From: an uncultured Bacteroidia bacterium
Lineage (GTDB): Bacteria; Bacteroidota; Bacteroidia; Bacteroidales; UBA932
Direction: 5' to 3'
Assembly: GCA_902785785.1 (NCBI GenBank)
Contig: CADAAA010000001.1
Location: forward strand, 124,001 to 188,000
DNA: 64,000 bases
The notes below the pieces were generated by a model. The model was given only the letters and a program-made list of their open reading frames with translations. It made no database searches and was not told where the DNA came from. Of this stretch, positions 8,197-15,805 are shown piece after piece (the first letter of the stretch is position 1; every line of letters begins with the position of its first letter). The position numbers and the translations under genes are program-made.

Positions 8197-8520
8197 CTAC
8201 GAGGGGCTTAGGATCTTGTCGAGGTCGGAGCGCCGGTAGCGCTTCTGCCCGCCGACAAACACAGGGATGAGGATCTTTGCTTTCGCCATTCGGTAGAGCG
8301 TGCTCTCCGAAATCCTGAGCAAGGTCTTGACCATCTCAGGGGTAAGGTACTCCTCCTTCTTTTCCTCCGCGACCGCTGCGCGCTCGCGTTCGTAGTCCTG
8401 ACGCGCTTCTGCCAGGAGCTCCCTAGCGAAATGGCCCAGGTCTCCGGCGTGAACGGTCAGGTTTGCTTCGGGAAATTCCCGGAGGAGCTCGAACAAGTCC
8501 AATTTCATATCCATAGTCAA
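8197..8520 (-). CDS. Excisionase-family helix-turn-helix protein
   Basis: A 107-residue protein. The C-terminal half is a MerR/excisionase-type HTH: YLTPEMVKTLLRISESTLYR, then GGQKRYRRSDLDKIL. This is the usual DNA-bending domain of Bacteroides element-encoded Xis/RDF proteins. The N-terminal half (residues 1-50) is acidic and helical. ATGs at 8520, 8514 and 8508 are all in frame; the first is used. It heads the mobilization and replication operon behind a good promoter at 8632-8663. It probably controls excision or operon expression. Confidence 0.7.
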   Translation of the reverse strand: MTMDMKLDLFELLREFPEANLTVHAGDLGHFARELLAEARQDYERERAAVAEEKKEEYLTPEMVKTLLRISESTLYRMAKAKILIPVFVGGQKRYRRSDLDKILSPS

Positions 8521-8631
8521 ATATGTTTTGGAATTCTGCCTCTCTTGACCCCCTTTCCGATGGGGATCTCATTTGGCTTCGGGCCTCCGGAACACGTGGT
8601 CGGAAATCTCACGGCTCCTGAATGGCCGTGA

Positions 8632-8663
8632 CAAACATATAATAGTTTTTTTGGTAGAACAAA
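8632..8663 (-). promoter_or_regulatory. Promoter of the excision/replication operon
   Basis: On the minus strand, TTTG (8663-8660) and TATGTTTG (8639-8632) are separated by exactly 20 bases. This matches the Bacteroidota -33 TTTG / -7 TAnnTTTG consensus. The predicted start near 8625 gives a leader of about 105 bases before the excisionase-like gene. Confidence 0.7.
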
Positions 8664-8682
8664 GAAAGGGATTAAACGAAAA

Positions 8683-8719
8683 TGCCGGCAATTGAATGGT
8701 AATCAATCAATTGCCGGCA
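8683..8719 (-). terminator. Terminator of the toxin-antitoxin-like operon
   Basis: A perfect 13-bp stem, TGCCGGCAATTGA at 8683-8695 against 8707-8719, with an 11-base loop. On the minus strand it is followed by TTTTCG. It lies just after the 247-residue membrane protein gene, which ends at 8773. Confidence 0.75.
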
Positions 8720-8772
8720 CGGACCGGATTATACTTCCGGATTATTCCCAGTTAATTCCGGATTATTGTCTC

Positions 8773-9516
8773 TTAAAGTAGGTAGTAAAAACGCTTCTTG
8801 ATAAGATTGGAATACTCTTGAGGTTTCTTGATGTTGTCGCGTTTTGGTAAGTCGATATACATGCACTCGAACAGTGCGCAACACCAGTCAGTGAAAGCAT
8901 TGGTAACTTGCTTAAAGTACCTGTTCTTATGAAGGATGTCAGCTATTTCGATGATGTGTTTGTCAGAAAAATGCACTTTATCTTTGGCACCTTGCTTATA
9001 ATAATCTCGGACGAATTGCAAATCTTCGACAACCTTGTCAATGTACATCTTACCCGGCTCGTCCGTCCAACCACTCATAAACTTCGAGTCAAAGATGGTC
9101 CGCAGGCGGGCCTCATTGATAATCACTCGTTCCGGTTGCTCGACTTCGGGAACTTTCTCAACAACAGTAGGTATCTCTTCCTTGACTACAGGCGTTTCTG
9201 GCGCTGGCTGTTCCTCGACCACTTCCGGCTCTCTGTTAGGTAATAATAACGAAATACCAGCCAATACCATTGCCAGAAGAGGAGAGCCGACAAAGAGCGC
9301 AGCTCCTAAAACCATCAATATGACAAACAGTTTGAACCATACATCTGCCGTGGCCAATTCTTTCAATTCCAGAATTGAAGAATATGCGTCATGATAATAA
9401 GCCATGACGAATGCTGCCACGGTACAAATGAACAGCAGTACCAATCCGTACTTAAATACAGTCGCTGACGGTAAGTATTGGCCGAATAGCTTTGCAAATC
9501 TTTTTGATCGATCCAT
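8773..9516 (-). CDS. Membrane protein of unknown function, end of toxin-antitoxin-like operon
   Basis: A 247-residue protein with two or three N-terminal transmembrane helices. One is at about residues 20-40 (VFKYGLVLLFICTVAAFVMA). The others lie at about 60-92, LFVILMVLGAALFV and LLAMVLAGISLLL. Next comes a Pro/Glu/Val-rich linker (about 95-135) and a C-terminal cytosolic domain (YYKQGAKDKVHF, Cys-containing DWCCALFECMY). I do not recognise the family. It follows the small gene at 9534-9725 by 17 bases and is probably co-transcribed with the DUF3990 module. Membrane attachment with a cytosolic domain would fit an effector or anchor; this is speculation. Confidence 0.65.
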   Translation of the reverse strand: MDRSKRFAKLFGQYLPSATVFKYGLVLLFICTVAAFVMAYYHDAYSSILELKELATADVWFKLFVILMVLGAALFVGSPLLAMVLAGISLLLPNREPEVVEEQPAPETPVVKEEIPTVVEKVPEVEQPERVIINEARLRTIFDSKFMSGWTDEPGKMYIDKVVEDLQFVRDYYKQGAKDKVHFSDKHIIEIADILHKNRYFKQVTNAFTDWCCALFECMYIDLPKRDNIKKPQEYSNLIKKRFYYLL

Positions 9517-9533
9517 TCCGGAGGAGGACAGAC

Positions 9534-9725
9534 TTAAACCATCTGTGCAGCCAACTGTTCAACGCTATAGTTCAGAAAAGGGGAATTCTCTTCCCGCAGT
9601 CGTTCTGCCACGAAGGACTGCATCACTAGACCTGTCGCATCACGGGGAGTCATGCCATATTTAGCCACCAGGAATGCGCTCAAGTCTGCCAATAGGGTAT
9701 CAATACGAATGGTTGTTTCGCTCAT
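9534..9725 (-). CDS. Small helical protein next to DUF3990
   Basis: A 63-residue protein, probably all helical, with no membrane segment. It starts one base past the stop codon of the DUF3990 gene, so translation is coupled. Small proteins in this position beside DUF3990 are often annotated as DUF3791-like or as accessory antitoxins. The spacing of KYGMTPRDA and the C-terminal SVEQL resembles those, but the match is weak. Possible roles are antidote, toxin partner or chaperone. Confidence 0.6.
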   Translation of the reverse strand: MSETTIRIDTLLADLSAFLVAKYGMTPRDATGLVMQSFVAERLREENSPFLNYSVEQLAAQMV

Positions 9726-9726
9726 A

Positions 9727-10221
9727 TTATAATGCTTTTAATTCTTTTATTGCTTTTTCAGTACAGAAGCAATACTGTATGTAACTACTCCCGAACTGGG
9801 ATACTCGCTGGATGAAAACCTCCAGATTTTGATCTTCCAAATAAGTCTCGGGGAATTCGCGCTTGTAGCGAAAGATCTCCTGATCCAAGATGGCATCTGC
9901 TACTGGGCCGATCACGATGTCATAATCGTGCGTAAAGAATTCCTCATCCCTATTTCGGATGACAAAACGGGCCCACTCGACACAGAAATCATGGAAAGAT
10001 GCTACCTTCAAACCATTTTCCTTAGCCTTCTTTAAGCTGAAATTGAATGGATTCACGGTGACTTCGCCTGATTGTTTGATATTCTTACGGCGTTTCCCCA
10101 TCTCCCAAGCACGATTCCAATTAGGAGTAAGATAGAAGCCACGTCCAAAATCATTTTTGGATTGACATCTATTCAAATCAGGCTTTTTAACCGCTACATT
10201 TGAGCCGTGAAGCAGCCTCAT
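9727..10221 (-). CDS. DUF3990 protein, putative ADP-ribosyltransferase-fold toxin
   Basis: A 164-residue protein opening with MRLLHGSNVAVKKPDLNRC and then DFGRGFYLTPNWNRAWEMG, the hallmark of DUF3990. Families with the H-G-(S) strand and the FGxGFYLT segment are thought to share the ADP-ribosyltransferase fold, so the likely activity is NAD-dependent modification of a cell target. Its start codon overlaps the stop of the HTH-DUF3791 gene by 4 bases, which fits a toxin-antitoxin pair. The catalytic residues cannot be assigned with confidence. Confidence 0.75.
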   Translation of the reverse strand: MRLLHGSNVAVKKPDLNRCQSKNDFGRGFYLTPNWNRAWEMGKRRKNIKQSGEVTVNPFNFSLKKAKENGLKVASFHDFCVEWARFVIRNRDEEFFTHDYDIVIGPVADAILDQEIFRYKREFPETYLEDQNLEVFIQRVSQFGSSYIQYCFCTEKAIKELKAL

Positions 10222-10673
10222 AGGCGTCCTCCATTATTCGCGCAGATGCGGGAAAGATCCTGTAAGACAACGGTGCGAGGTAGTGTCTGTTCGTAACGGA
10301 AACTACTTTCCAGGAAATCAATACCTTTGTACAATAAAAGAAATTGATAAGCCTTCGAAAAACTCAACTTGTTTTCTTCCGCGAACCATGATACACCAGT
10401 AGTGATAAACTTCGTCTTCTGTTCCTTAGTAGCAGGGCTTTCATCAATTCCGGACGCCGAAAATACCAACTTTTCACCCATGGCTTCAAGCAGGATTGCT
10501 GCATCTTCAGCAGAGATATGAGTAAGTCCCTTCTCAATCTTACTAATGCTACTTTTGCCTAGTCCTACTCGGCGTCCCAACTCTTCTTGAGTAATATTCT
10601 TGCTCTTCCGGACAGCCAGGATAGTACTGCCCAGAAGGTTGGAACCTGTCTTTGCCGTGAACTTCGTTTTCAT
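10218..10673 (-). CDS. XRE-type HTH protein with C-terminal DUF3791 (antitoxin-like)
   Basis: A 151-residue protein. Residues 10-60 form a Cro/CI helix-turn-helix (NITQEELGRRVGLGKSSISK). Residues 90-145 resemble DUF3791 (KFITTGVSWFAEENKLSFSK, then LYKGIDFLESSF), a domain linked to DUF3990. The start MKTKFTAK at 10673 was chosen because AAGAGA lies just upstream; an ATG at 10715 would extend the protein into the promoter. It probably represses its own promoter and neutralises the DUF3990 product. The putative operator repeats lie at 10710-10737. Confidence 0.75.
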   Translation of the reverse strand: MKTKFTAKTGSNLLGSTILAVRKSKNITQEELGRRVGLGKSSISKIEKGLTHISAEDAAILLEAMGEKLVFSASGIDESPATKEQKTKFITTGVSWFAEENKLSFSKAYQFLLLYKGIDFLESSFRYEQTLPRTVVLQDLSRICANNGGRL

Positions 10674-10692
10674 AATAGTTATCTCTTTTCTG

Positions 10693-10737
10693 CAAAAGTA
10701 AGAAAAGTTTCCCAAATGAGCAACTTTTGTCCCAAAT
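10693..10737 (-). promoter_or_regulatory. Promoter and direct-repeat operator of the HTH-DUF3791 operon
   Basis: The minus strand has TACTTTTG (10700-10693) as a -7 box and GTTG (10724-10721), 20 bases upstream, as a weak -33. TCCCAAAT occurs at 10710-10717 and 10730-10737, 20 bp (two helical turns) apart and within the promoter. Autorepression by the HTH protein is a reasonable reading. Confidence 0.5.
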
Positions 10738-10792
10738 ACATCTCAAAGACTCTCCAATAGAAGTTAATAACTAAACAACTATGATACTCTTA

Positions 10793-10850
10793 TTTGTGCT
10801 GAATGTATCGTCTTTTTTGTATCTTTGAATATGGAATATTTGAAATATTC
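10793..10850 (+). promoter_or_regulatory. Promoter and palindrome upstream of the nuclease pair
   Basis: TATCTTTG at 10820-10827 fits the -7 box. TTTG at 10793-10796 is a possible -33 with a long (23-base) spacer. Just downstream, GAATATT-TGA-AATATTC (10834-10850) is a perfect 7-bp palindrome overlapping the expected start site, so it could be an operator or an RNA hairpin. Confidence 0.45.
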
Positions 10851-10893
10851 AACCTCTTAATACATAAACCAGGATAAATAACCAGAATAAGAC

Positions 10894-12612
10894 ATGGAAG
10901 AAATACTCGAGAGAGTATCAAATGATTTGAAAACATTTCTATCTCGGTACGATACACAGAGTATTCTTGGGCACTTGTCGTTTTTGATGACTTGTATCAG
11001 CAATGGCTCGGCACAGGATGAACTTGGACGTTTAACTTCTCCGATGCGCCAACTATATTATTTGGCTGGGTTATTAGTCACACAGGAAGGTGACGGAACA
11101 AATGAAATACAATTTGATTCCGAAGATTGGCAAAAGATAGTTGATTGGCTAATAGTAATTGAAGGTGAGTATTATAAGCTGTTTTTGCCTACAGCCTCAG
11201 AAGAAGTGACAGAAGGATGGAAAAAGAGAGTTAGTGCCGCCATGCCAACTTTTTTATCTTATTTCAACCTTGGACCGCTTAATTACGAGGAACAAATAAT
11301 TGAGCAAATAAGAGGAACGTTCACAAGTCTTGATGATGTGATTGTTGCAAAAACAGGGCTAACGACAAATGAATTTTTAAAGTTCTATGAGAATATGGAT
11401 TCGTGGTGTCAGTATAACTTACAATCACTTGGGGCGGGTTTAAACGATTATCCATTGCGTGATAACTGGAAGGAGTATACAAATCTGGAGATTGGTTGTG
11501 TTGATGACGCCCCCGACTTTATTAAAGAGTATTACAAAGAAAGGGTACCAATGCTTACGTTAGTGGCAGATCCGGGTATTAAGTATAGGTTTAAACCTGT
11601 GGATATGGCAATAAATGGGTTGAGTGAGGAAAAGATTAATACTATCCTTTCGTTGCTTTCAATAAAGAGGAAAGAAACAGACTTCCTCTACTTTACAGGT
11701 GCAAATCCACTTTTTACAAGACCAATTGTTGATCTTGAAAATGGTATTTATCAAGTGTTTGAAGAAAAACGAGTGCTTCATGCAGTTCTTTTCATTCTTG
11801 AAGAAATATGCAAGGGCGAAGACGCATCTAAAGCACGATTGACTCATAGTAAAGGAGCCTATTTGGAAAACAAGATTGTTGGGTTATTCAGTTCATTCTT
11901 CGGAGGCGAGGCAGAGATTATCAGCAGTTACTATATTGATAGCTGCGAACAGGACATAATGGTTCTCTGGAAGGATTACTTGTTTATTATAGAAGCGAAA
12001 GCATATACTAACCGCGAACCATTCCGTAATACAGAAAAAGCATTCACTAGAATTAAAGACGATTTCAACAAGTGCATAGGCTATGCGTATCAGCAATGTA
12101 AGCGGGTTGAGAATAAAATAAAATTGGGGGCGCCATTCGATTTGTTAGATAAGAAAGGACAAATAATAAAAACAATTAATCCGAAAGATTATGATGGGAA
12201 TGATTTCTATATCATAGTAAACCAAGAGTCCTTTGGACAAGTACAAGTGGATATGTCAATGTTCATAACATTTGGTGATGATGATGCTTATCCTTGGGCT
12301 GTTCGCTTTGATGATTTAGAAGTCTTTTTGCTAACGATGCTAGCAATGAAAAAAAAACCAGATAATTTGGTGGATTTTCTCATCATGAGAGAGTATCTTC
12401 ATGGACACATCATTTGTTCTGATGAGGGAGAAATATGCGGCGGTTTTCTGACAGGAGTTTTAACACAGGAATTAGCCGAAAGCGATGAAACCGTTGTTTG
12501 CTCACCAGATTTGGCATCTGTTTTCGATGAACAGTACCGAAAAGGTATGGGTTTCAAAAACGAGAAGAATTGGAAAGAAAAACAAGATGGGAAAACCCTA
12601 TTCTGGGGATAA
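10894..12612 (+). CDS. PD-(D/E)XK nuclease-domain protein
   Basis: A 572-residue cytoplasmic protein. The N-terminal 300 residues are helical and unrecognised. Around residues 330-375 there is a restriction-endonuclease-like core: a helix with Glu (KGAYLENKIVGLF), then CEQDIMVLWKDYLFIIEAKAY, giving D followed by E-x-K. This is the PD-(D/E)XK active-site pattern. The rest is alpha/beta, ending with a polar tail. It is followed 12 bases later by an HNH-type protein and sits in the cargo of an integrative element, so anti-phage or anti-plasmid defence is likely. No methylase is nearby, so it is not a classical restriction-modification system. Confidence 0.7.
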   Translation: MEEILERVSNDLKTFLSRYDTQSILGHLSFLMTCISNGSAQDELGRLTSPMRQLYYLAGLLVTQEGDGTNEIQFDSEDWQKIVDWLIVIEGEYYKLFLPTASEEVTEGWKKRVSAAMPTFLSYFNLGPLNYEEQIIEQIRGTFTSLDDVIVAKTGLTTNEFLKFYENMDSWCQYNLQSLGAGLNDYPLRDNWKEYTNLEIGCVDDAPDFIKEYYKERVPMLTLVADPGIKYRFKPVDMAINGLSEEKINTILSLLSIKRKETDFLYFTGANPLFTRPIVDLENGIYQVFEEKRVLHAVLFILEEICKGEDASKARLTHSKGAYLENKIVGLFSSFFGGEAEIISSYYIDSCEQDIMVLWKDYLFIIEAKAYTNREPFRNTEKAFTRIKDDFNKCIGYAYQQCKRVENKIKLGAPFDLLDKKGQIIKTINPKDYDGNDFYIIVNQESFGQVQVDMSMFITFGDDDAYPWAVRFDDLEVFLLTMLAMKKKPDNLVDFLIMREYLHGHIICSDEGEICGGFLTGVLTQELAESDETVVCSPDLASVFDEQYRKGMGFKNEKNWKEKQDGKTLFWG

Positions 12613-12624
12613 ACGTAATTTGAT

Positions 12625-13905
12625 ATGGATTTTATATTAACAATTATTAGTGAGAAGCATAGTCCTTCACTAACTATCAAAATGAATAGTGAAGAAGCGA
12701 CGATATTTGCAATACAACTTATTTCATTGTTTGCAGATGAAACTCGAATAGAAACAGGGCTAACAGTCAGATTGAGGACATTTCAACAAAAAACTTCAGA
12801 ACTAGTTTCGAATTTGAGGACGTTCATTCAAAGTCATGGCAATAATCAAGAATTATGGAAGCTATACAATATTCTTTCTGCCCTGGCAGATGGCGAGTAC
12901 TTTGCTGTGATTACCCAGACTATTAGTGAAAGTGATCAGCAAATGATAAAAGAAGAACTTCTCCATCTGAATCATCCTGATTATGATGATCTTAAGAAAT
13001 TTGAGACGGAGTTTTGTAAAGGTATTATTGATAACTATGATGCCGTCCATTACGAGAATGGCAAGAAGCAAATAAAGATAGGTGAGCCAGATAAGACAAA
13101 ACGCAAATGCCGTTATTGCGAGAAGATGATGCCTGATGTTACATTTTGCAAAGTGGCGCACACGATATCTGAAGGCCTAGGGAACAAAAGCATAATAACG
13201 AATGATGAATGTGATTGCTGTAATGAATACTTTGGGAAAGAGATAGAACAAGATTTGATAGTATACCTTTCACCCCTAAGAACCTTCATGTCAATATCTG
13301 GTAAGAATGGCAAGGGCAAGATCATGGATGAGAGTTTTGCCTTTTATGAAAGCGGGCCAAAACAAATTAAAATTGATTTGCATGACAAAGAAGACCCGGA
13401 ACTGAAACATTGGACTCTCCAACAGGAAGGTGACCAAATCAAAATGTCGTTCACTCACCCACAAATGGTAAATCTTCAGGATGTATATCGAGCGGTTACT
13501 AAGTATGCTATCGGAGTAATGGGAGATGCTCAATTGCCGCATTTCCATGATACAATAAAATGGATCAAAAAAAGCACCTCAGCCACAGACCTTCCCCAAC
13601 TATGTTTTTTTCTTGACCCGAGCCCTAGTAAAGACGAGAAACCTTGTATTACGGTTTTCTTTAGAAATAATAACGACAAGTCTTTACCATACTCTTTCGT
13701 TGAGATACAGATGTCCGGTATTGTTATCTTTGCAATACTTCCTTTCTGTGACCAGGACGATAGAACATTCTCAAACCGAGAGGATTGGAGGCACATGATG
13801 GATGTGCTTAAAATATATGGCAAAATGTCCGTCTTAAAGATTCTTATTCCTAATAAGGATGAGTTGGAGAGGATTACGTATAATTTCGTTTTTAAAAAAC
13901 AATAG
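12625..13905 (+). CDS. HNH endonuclease-domain protein
   Basis: A 426-residue protein. Residues about 155-215 carry an HNH-type zinc site: CRYCEKMMPDVTF, then KVAHTISEGLGNKSI, then ECDCCNEYFG. Cys pairs and the AH...N pattern are all present, so nuclease activity is plausible. The N-terminal 150 residues are helical and the C-terminal 200 are alpha/beta with no known match. It starts 12 bases after the PD-(D/E)XK gene, in the same operon. Two different nuclease folds in one two-gene unit suggest a defence module that I cannot assign to a named type. Confidence 0.75.
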   Translation: MDFILTIISEKHSPSLTIKMNSEEATIFAIQLISLFADETRIETGLTVRLRTFQQKTSELVSNLRTFIQSHGNNQELWKLYNILSALADGEYFAVITQTISESDQQMIKEELLHLNHPDYDDLKKFETEFCKGIIDNYDAVHYENGKKQIKIGEPDKTKRKCRYCEKMMPDVTFCKVAHTISEGLGNKSIITNDECDCCNEYFGKEIEQDLIVYLSPLRTFMSISGKNGKGKIMDESFAFYESGPKQIKIDLHDKEDPELKHWTLQQEGDQIKMSFTHPQMVNLQDVYRAVTKYAIGVMGDAQLPHFHDTIKWIKKSTSATDLPQLCFFLDPSPSKDEKPCITVFFRNNNDKSLPYSFVEIQMSGIVIFAILPFCDQDDRTFSNREDWRHMMDVLKIYGKMSVLKILIPNKDELERITYNFVFKKQ

Positions 13906-13940
13906 AGTTTGTAGAATATCGGCTTATCTTGCATTATTGG

Positions 13941-15314
13941 TCATTCCAGTTTCATAATAACGTCCTTGGCCATTTCCTCATCAATGTTCCGGTAACGGTT
14001 GAAAGCCTTGGAGTTCTCGACGTGGCCGGATATCTTGGCGATAAGGTTGGGATCCTTGAGTTCCTTGTAAAGATTCCCGACCAGGACGCGGCGGGCCATG
14101 TGGGAAGACGCCACTTCCCAAATGGGATGCTGCTCTTCTTCCCGGGTCAGGGAGTTGATGACAGTTACCTGTCGGTTGATTCCGGCAAGGCGGAGCATCT
14201 TTTTGATGTTGCGGTTATAATCCTGGGCACAAGTAAAGGGAAGAAGGCGATTCCCGGGGACGTCCGGATATCGTTCGAGAATTTCAAGCGCCGTAGGACC
14301 GAGGGGGACCCGAACCGTAATCGGACGTCCCTCCTTTGTCTTTCGAGGAACATACTCGATGGCACCATTGATCACGTTACTCTTCTTCATCTGAAGAAGG
14401 TCACCGACCCGGCAGCCGATGAAACAGTGAAAGACAAAGATGTCACGTTGCACTTCCAGCCCCGGATTCTTCGGGAACTTTGCCGCGTATAGGATATTTC
14501 TCTCCTCCTTAGTGATATAAAAGGGAGTTCCGTACATCGGCTGTCCAATTTCGTACTCGTCGAAAGGCTCATTGGTTGTCAGGTGATTCTTTTTGGCCCA
14601 TTTGACGAATGTCCGGAAACGGGACATGGTTCCAATAATGTCATTCTTCCCACGCGGTTTTGGGTAGCGACACTCGGGGACTTGGTCATAGACTTCCTGA
14701 TAACGGCTGTCAATGATAATCGGCTTCCCTTCTTTATCCTTACCGATGAATTGATGTTCTGTCGAAAGATAATCAGCGAACTGCCGAAGCGTATCGGCAG
14801 TCAGGTCATCCAGTTCAATGCTTGTACCGGTATAGAGGGTGAATCGCTGCAGCGCCCGAAACAAGACTTTATACTGCCGCTTCTGAGATTCAGAGATATC
14901 GTGTACCTCAATGAAATGTGCCAAAGTAGAGATGGTCGAATTGTCCACCGTACTTTTCTGTTCTCCTTTGGGAATCTTGATGCGATCCAGGAGTTTTGAA
15001 AAAAGCCACTTATCCGCGAGTTCAACCTTACCGGCTCCAGCCTTAATGAACTCTTCCTGAATGAAGGTGGAAATCTCCTCCAATTCTTTATTCACTTGCT
15101 GGAGACTCTTGACAAGAGCCGCTTTTTCATCAGACATGAATCTGACCTTCGGAATCTTGTTGCACTGGTTCTTTTCGTCCCAATACTCTGATAAGGTAAA
15201 TAGATTCGTTTTGGCCCGCTGATTAAGCCGGCCATGGAAGAAGCGCATCAGAATCTCCTGCTTCCCCGTAGTTTTATCTTTCTTGGCCGAAAGAGAGTAA
15301 ACAATAGTCGCCAT
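13941..15314 (-). CDS. Tyrosine recombinase (integrase) of the element
   Basis: A 457-residue site-specific integrase of the Bacteroides element type. The N-terminal arm-binding region is followed by a SAM-like core-binding domain (about 115-210) and the catalytic domain (about 250-450). The catalytic Arg is in HCFIGCRVGDLL, the HxxR in SHMARRVL, the second His in KISGHVEN, and the nucleophile Tyr in FNRYRNID. It lies at the right end of the element, reading inward, about 190 bases from the tRNA fragment that marks the attachment site. Confidence 0.92.
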   Translation of the reverse strand: MATIVYSLSAKKDKTTGKQEILMRFFHGRLNQRAKTNLFTLSEYWDEKNQCNKIPKVRFMSDEKAALVKSLQQVNKELEEISTFIQEEFIKAGAGKVELADKWLFSKLLDRIKIPKGEQKSTVDNSTISTLAHFIEVHDISESQKRQYKVLFRALQRFTLYTGTSIELDDLTADTLRQFADYLSTEHQFIGKDKEGKPIIIDSRYQEVYDQVPECRYPKPRGKNDIIGTMSRFRTFVKWAKKNHLTTNEPFDEYEIGQPMYGTPFYITKEERNILYAAKFPKNPGLEVQRDIFVFHCFIGCRVGDLLQMKKSNVINGAIEYVPRKTKEGRPITVRVPLGPTALEILERYPDVPGNRLLPFTCAQDYNRNIKKMLRLAGINRQVTVINSLTREEEQHPIWEVASSHMARRVLVGNLYKELKDPNLIAKISGHVENSKAFNRYRNIDEEMAKDVIMKLE

Positions 15315-15370
15315 AATCCGTCAATATCACTCGCCAAAGTTAGTAATTATTGGCGACTTTTTGGCGACTT
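15307..15370 (-). promoter_or_regulatory. Integrase promoter with repeated TGGCGACT boxes
   Basis: A TAACTTTG -7 box lies on the minus strand (15342-15335). The motif TTGGCGACTT occurs at 15350-15360 and 15361-15370, 11 bp apart. Inverted, related copies are at 15331-15340 and 15307-15313. These could be arm-type integrase sites or operators controlling the integrase. Confidence 0.5.
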
Positions 15371-15498
15371 AATTGATTTATTTTGCTTTTTCTTGATTTG
15401 AGTTGACTGAACCGATTGATGGCAAGATCTTTTCAAATATAGTCATATCAATAAATTACAATATAGATACTGAATTCTGTTGAAGGTTCGTTTTTCAA

Positions 15499-15524
15499 GG
15501 GTTCGACTCTCACCTACCGCACCA
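15499..15524 (+). tRNA. 3-prime tRNA fragment, right attachment site (attR)
   Basis: The sequence has a T-loop (TTCGACT), a T-stem 3-prime strand (CTCAC), an acceptor 3-prime strand (CTACCGC), discriminator A and CCA ending at 15524. Nothing to its left folds as the rest of a tRNA: the matching T-stem strand and the acceptor GCGGTAG are absent. The fragment is therefore what remains after an element inserted into the tRNA 3-prime end. The tRNA identity is not determined. The partner attL with the whole gene should lie left of the window. Confidence 0.7.
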
Positions 15525-15527
15525 AAA

Positions 15528-15559
15528 ACAGCTCTGGAATTGCTCCAGAGCTGTTTTTT
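15528..15559 (+). terminator. Intrinsic terminator after the tRNA fragment
   Basis: ACAGCTCTGGA (15528-15538) pairs with TCCAGAGCTGT (15544-15554) across a 5-base loop and runs into six T residues. It is most likely the original terminator of the disrupted tRNA gene. Confidence 0.88.
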
Positions 15560-15588
15560 CTTACAAGTGCGTATGATGTCCGCGAACG

Positions 15589-15771
15589 TCAGTCCTCCTT
15601 GACGACTGGTGCGGAGCTGGCGGCGGGTTCTGTTTCCTTCTGGTTTTCTTTCTGGTCATTAGGATTCACTGTTGTCTCCTGTGCTATGGGTTCGGTGCTC
15701 TCCTGGGCTCCTTTGGCGCCCTGCGGCGGATTGTGGACGATGATGACTTTTGAAGGGATGGGTTTTTTCAT
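15589..15771 (-). CDS. Small Pro/Glu/Gln-rich protein of unknown function
   Basis: A 60-residue reading frame beginning MKKPIPSKVIIVHNPP and continuing as a low-complexity acidic tail (Glu, Thr, Pro, Ala). It starts 35 bases after the stop of the membrane protein gene to its right, on the same strand. The start at 15771 was preferred over 15831, which would overlap that gene. No family is recognised. It may be a genuine short gene or chance. Confidence 0.4.
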   Translation of the reverse strand: MKKPIPSKVIIVHNPPQGAKGAQESTEPIAQETTVNPNDQKENQKETEPAASSAPVVKED

Positions 15772-15805
15772 GACTATTGAGTTTTTATGAATAATATCCG
15801 ATAAG

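Noticed and set aside
5414-8520. Full conjugative element with its own type IV secretion
   Set aside because: Only relaxase, MobC and replication/excision genes are visible; no tra/virB or coupling-protein genes lie in the window.
10894-13905. Classical restriction-modification system
   Set aside because: No DNA methyltransferase motif is found in either gene or in the neighbours.
15481-15524. A complete tRNA gene
   Set aside because: Only the T-loop, the 3-prime T-stem strand, the acceptor strand and CCA are present. No anticodon or D arm can be folded from the sequence to the left.
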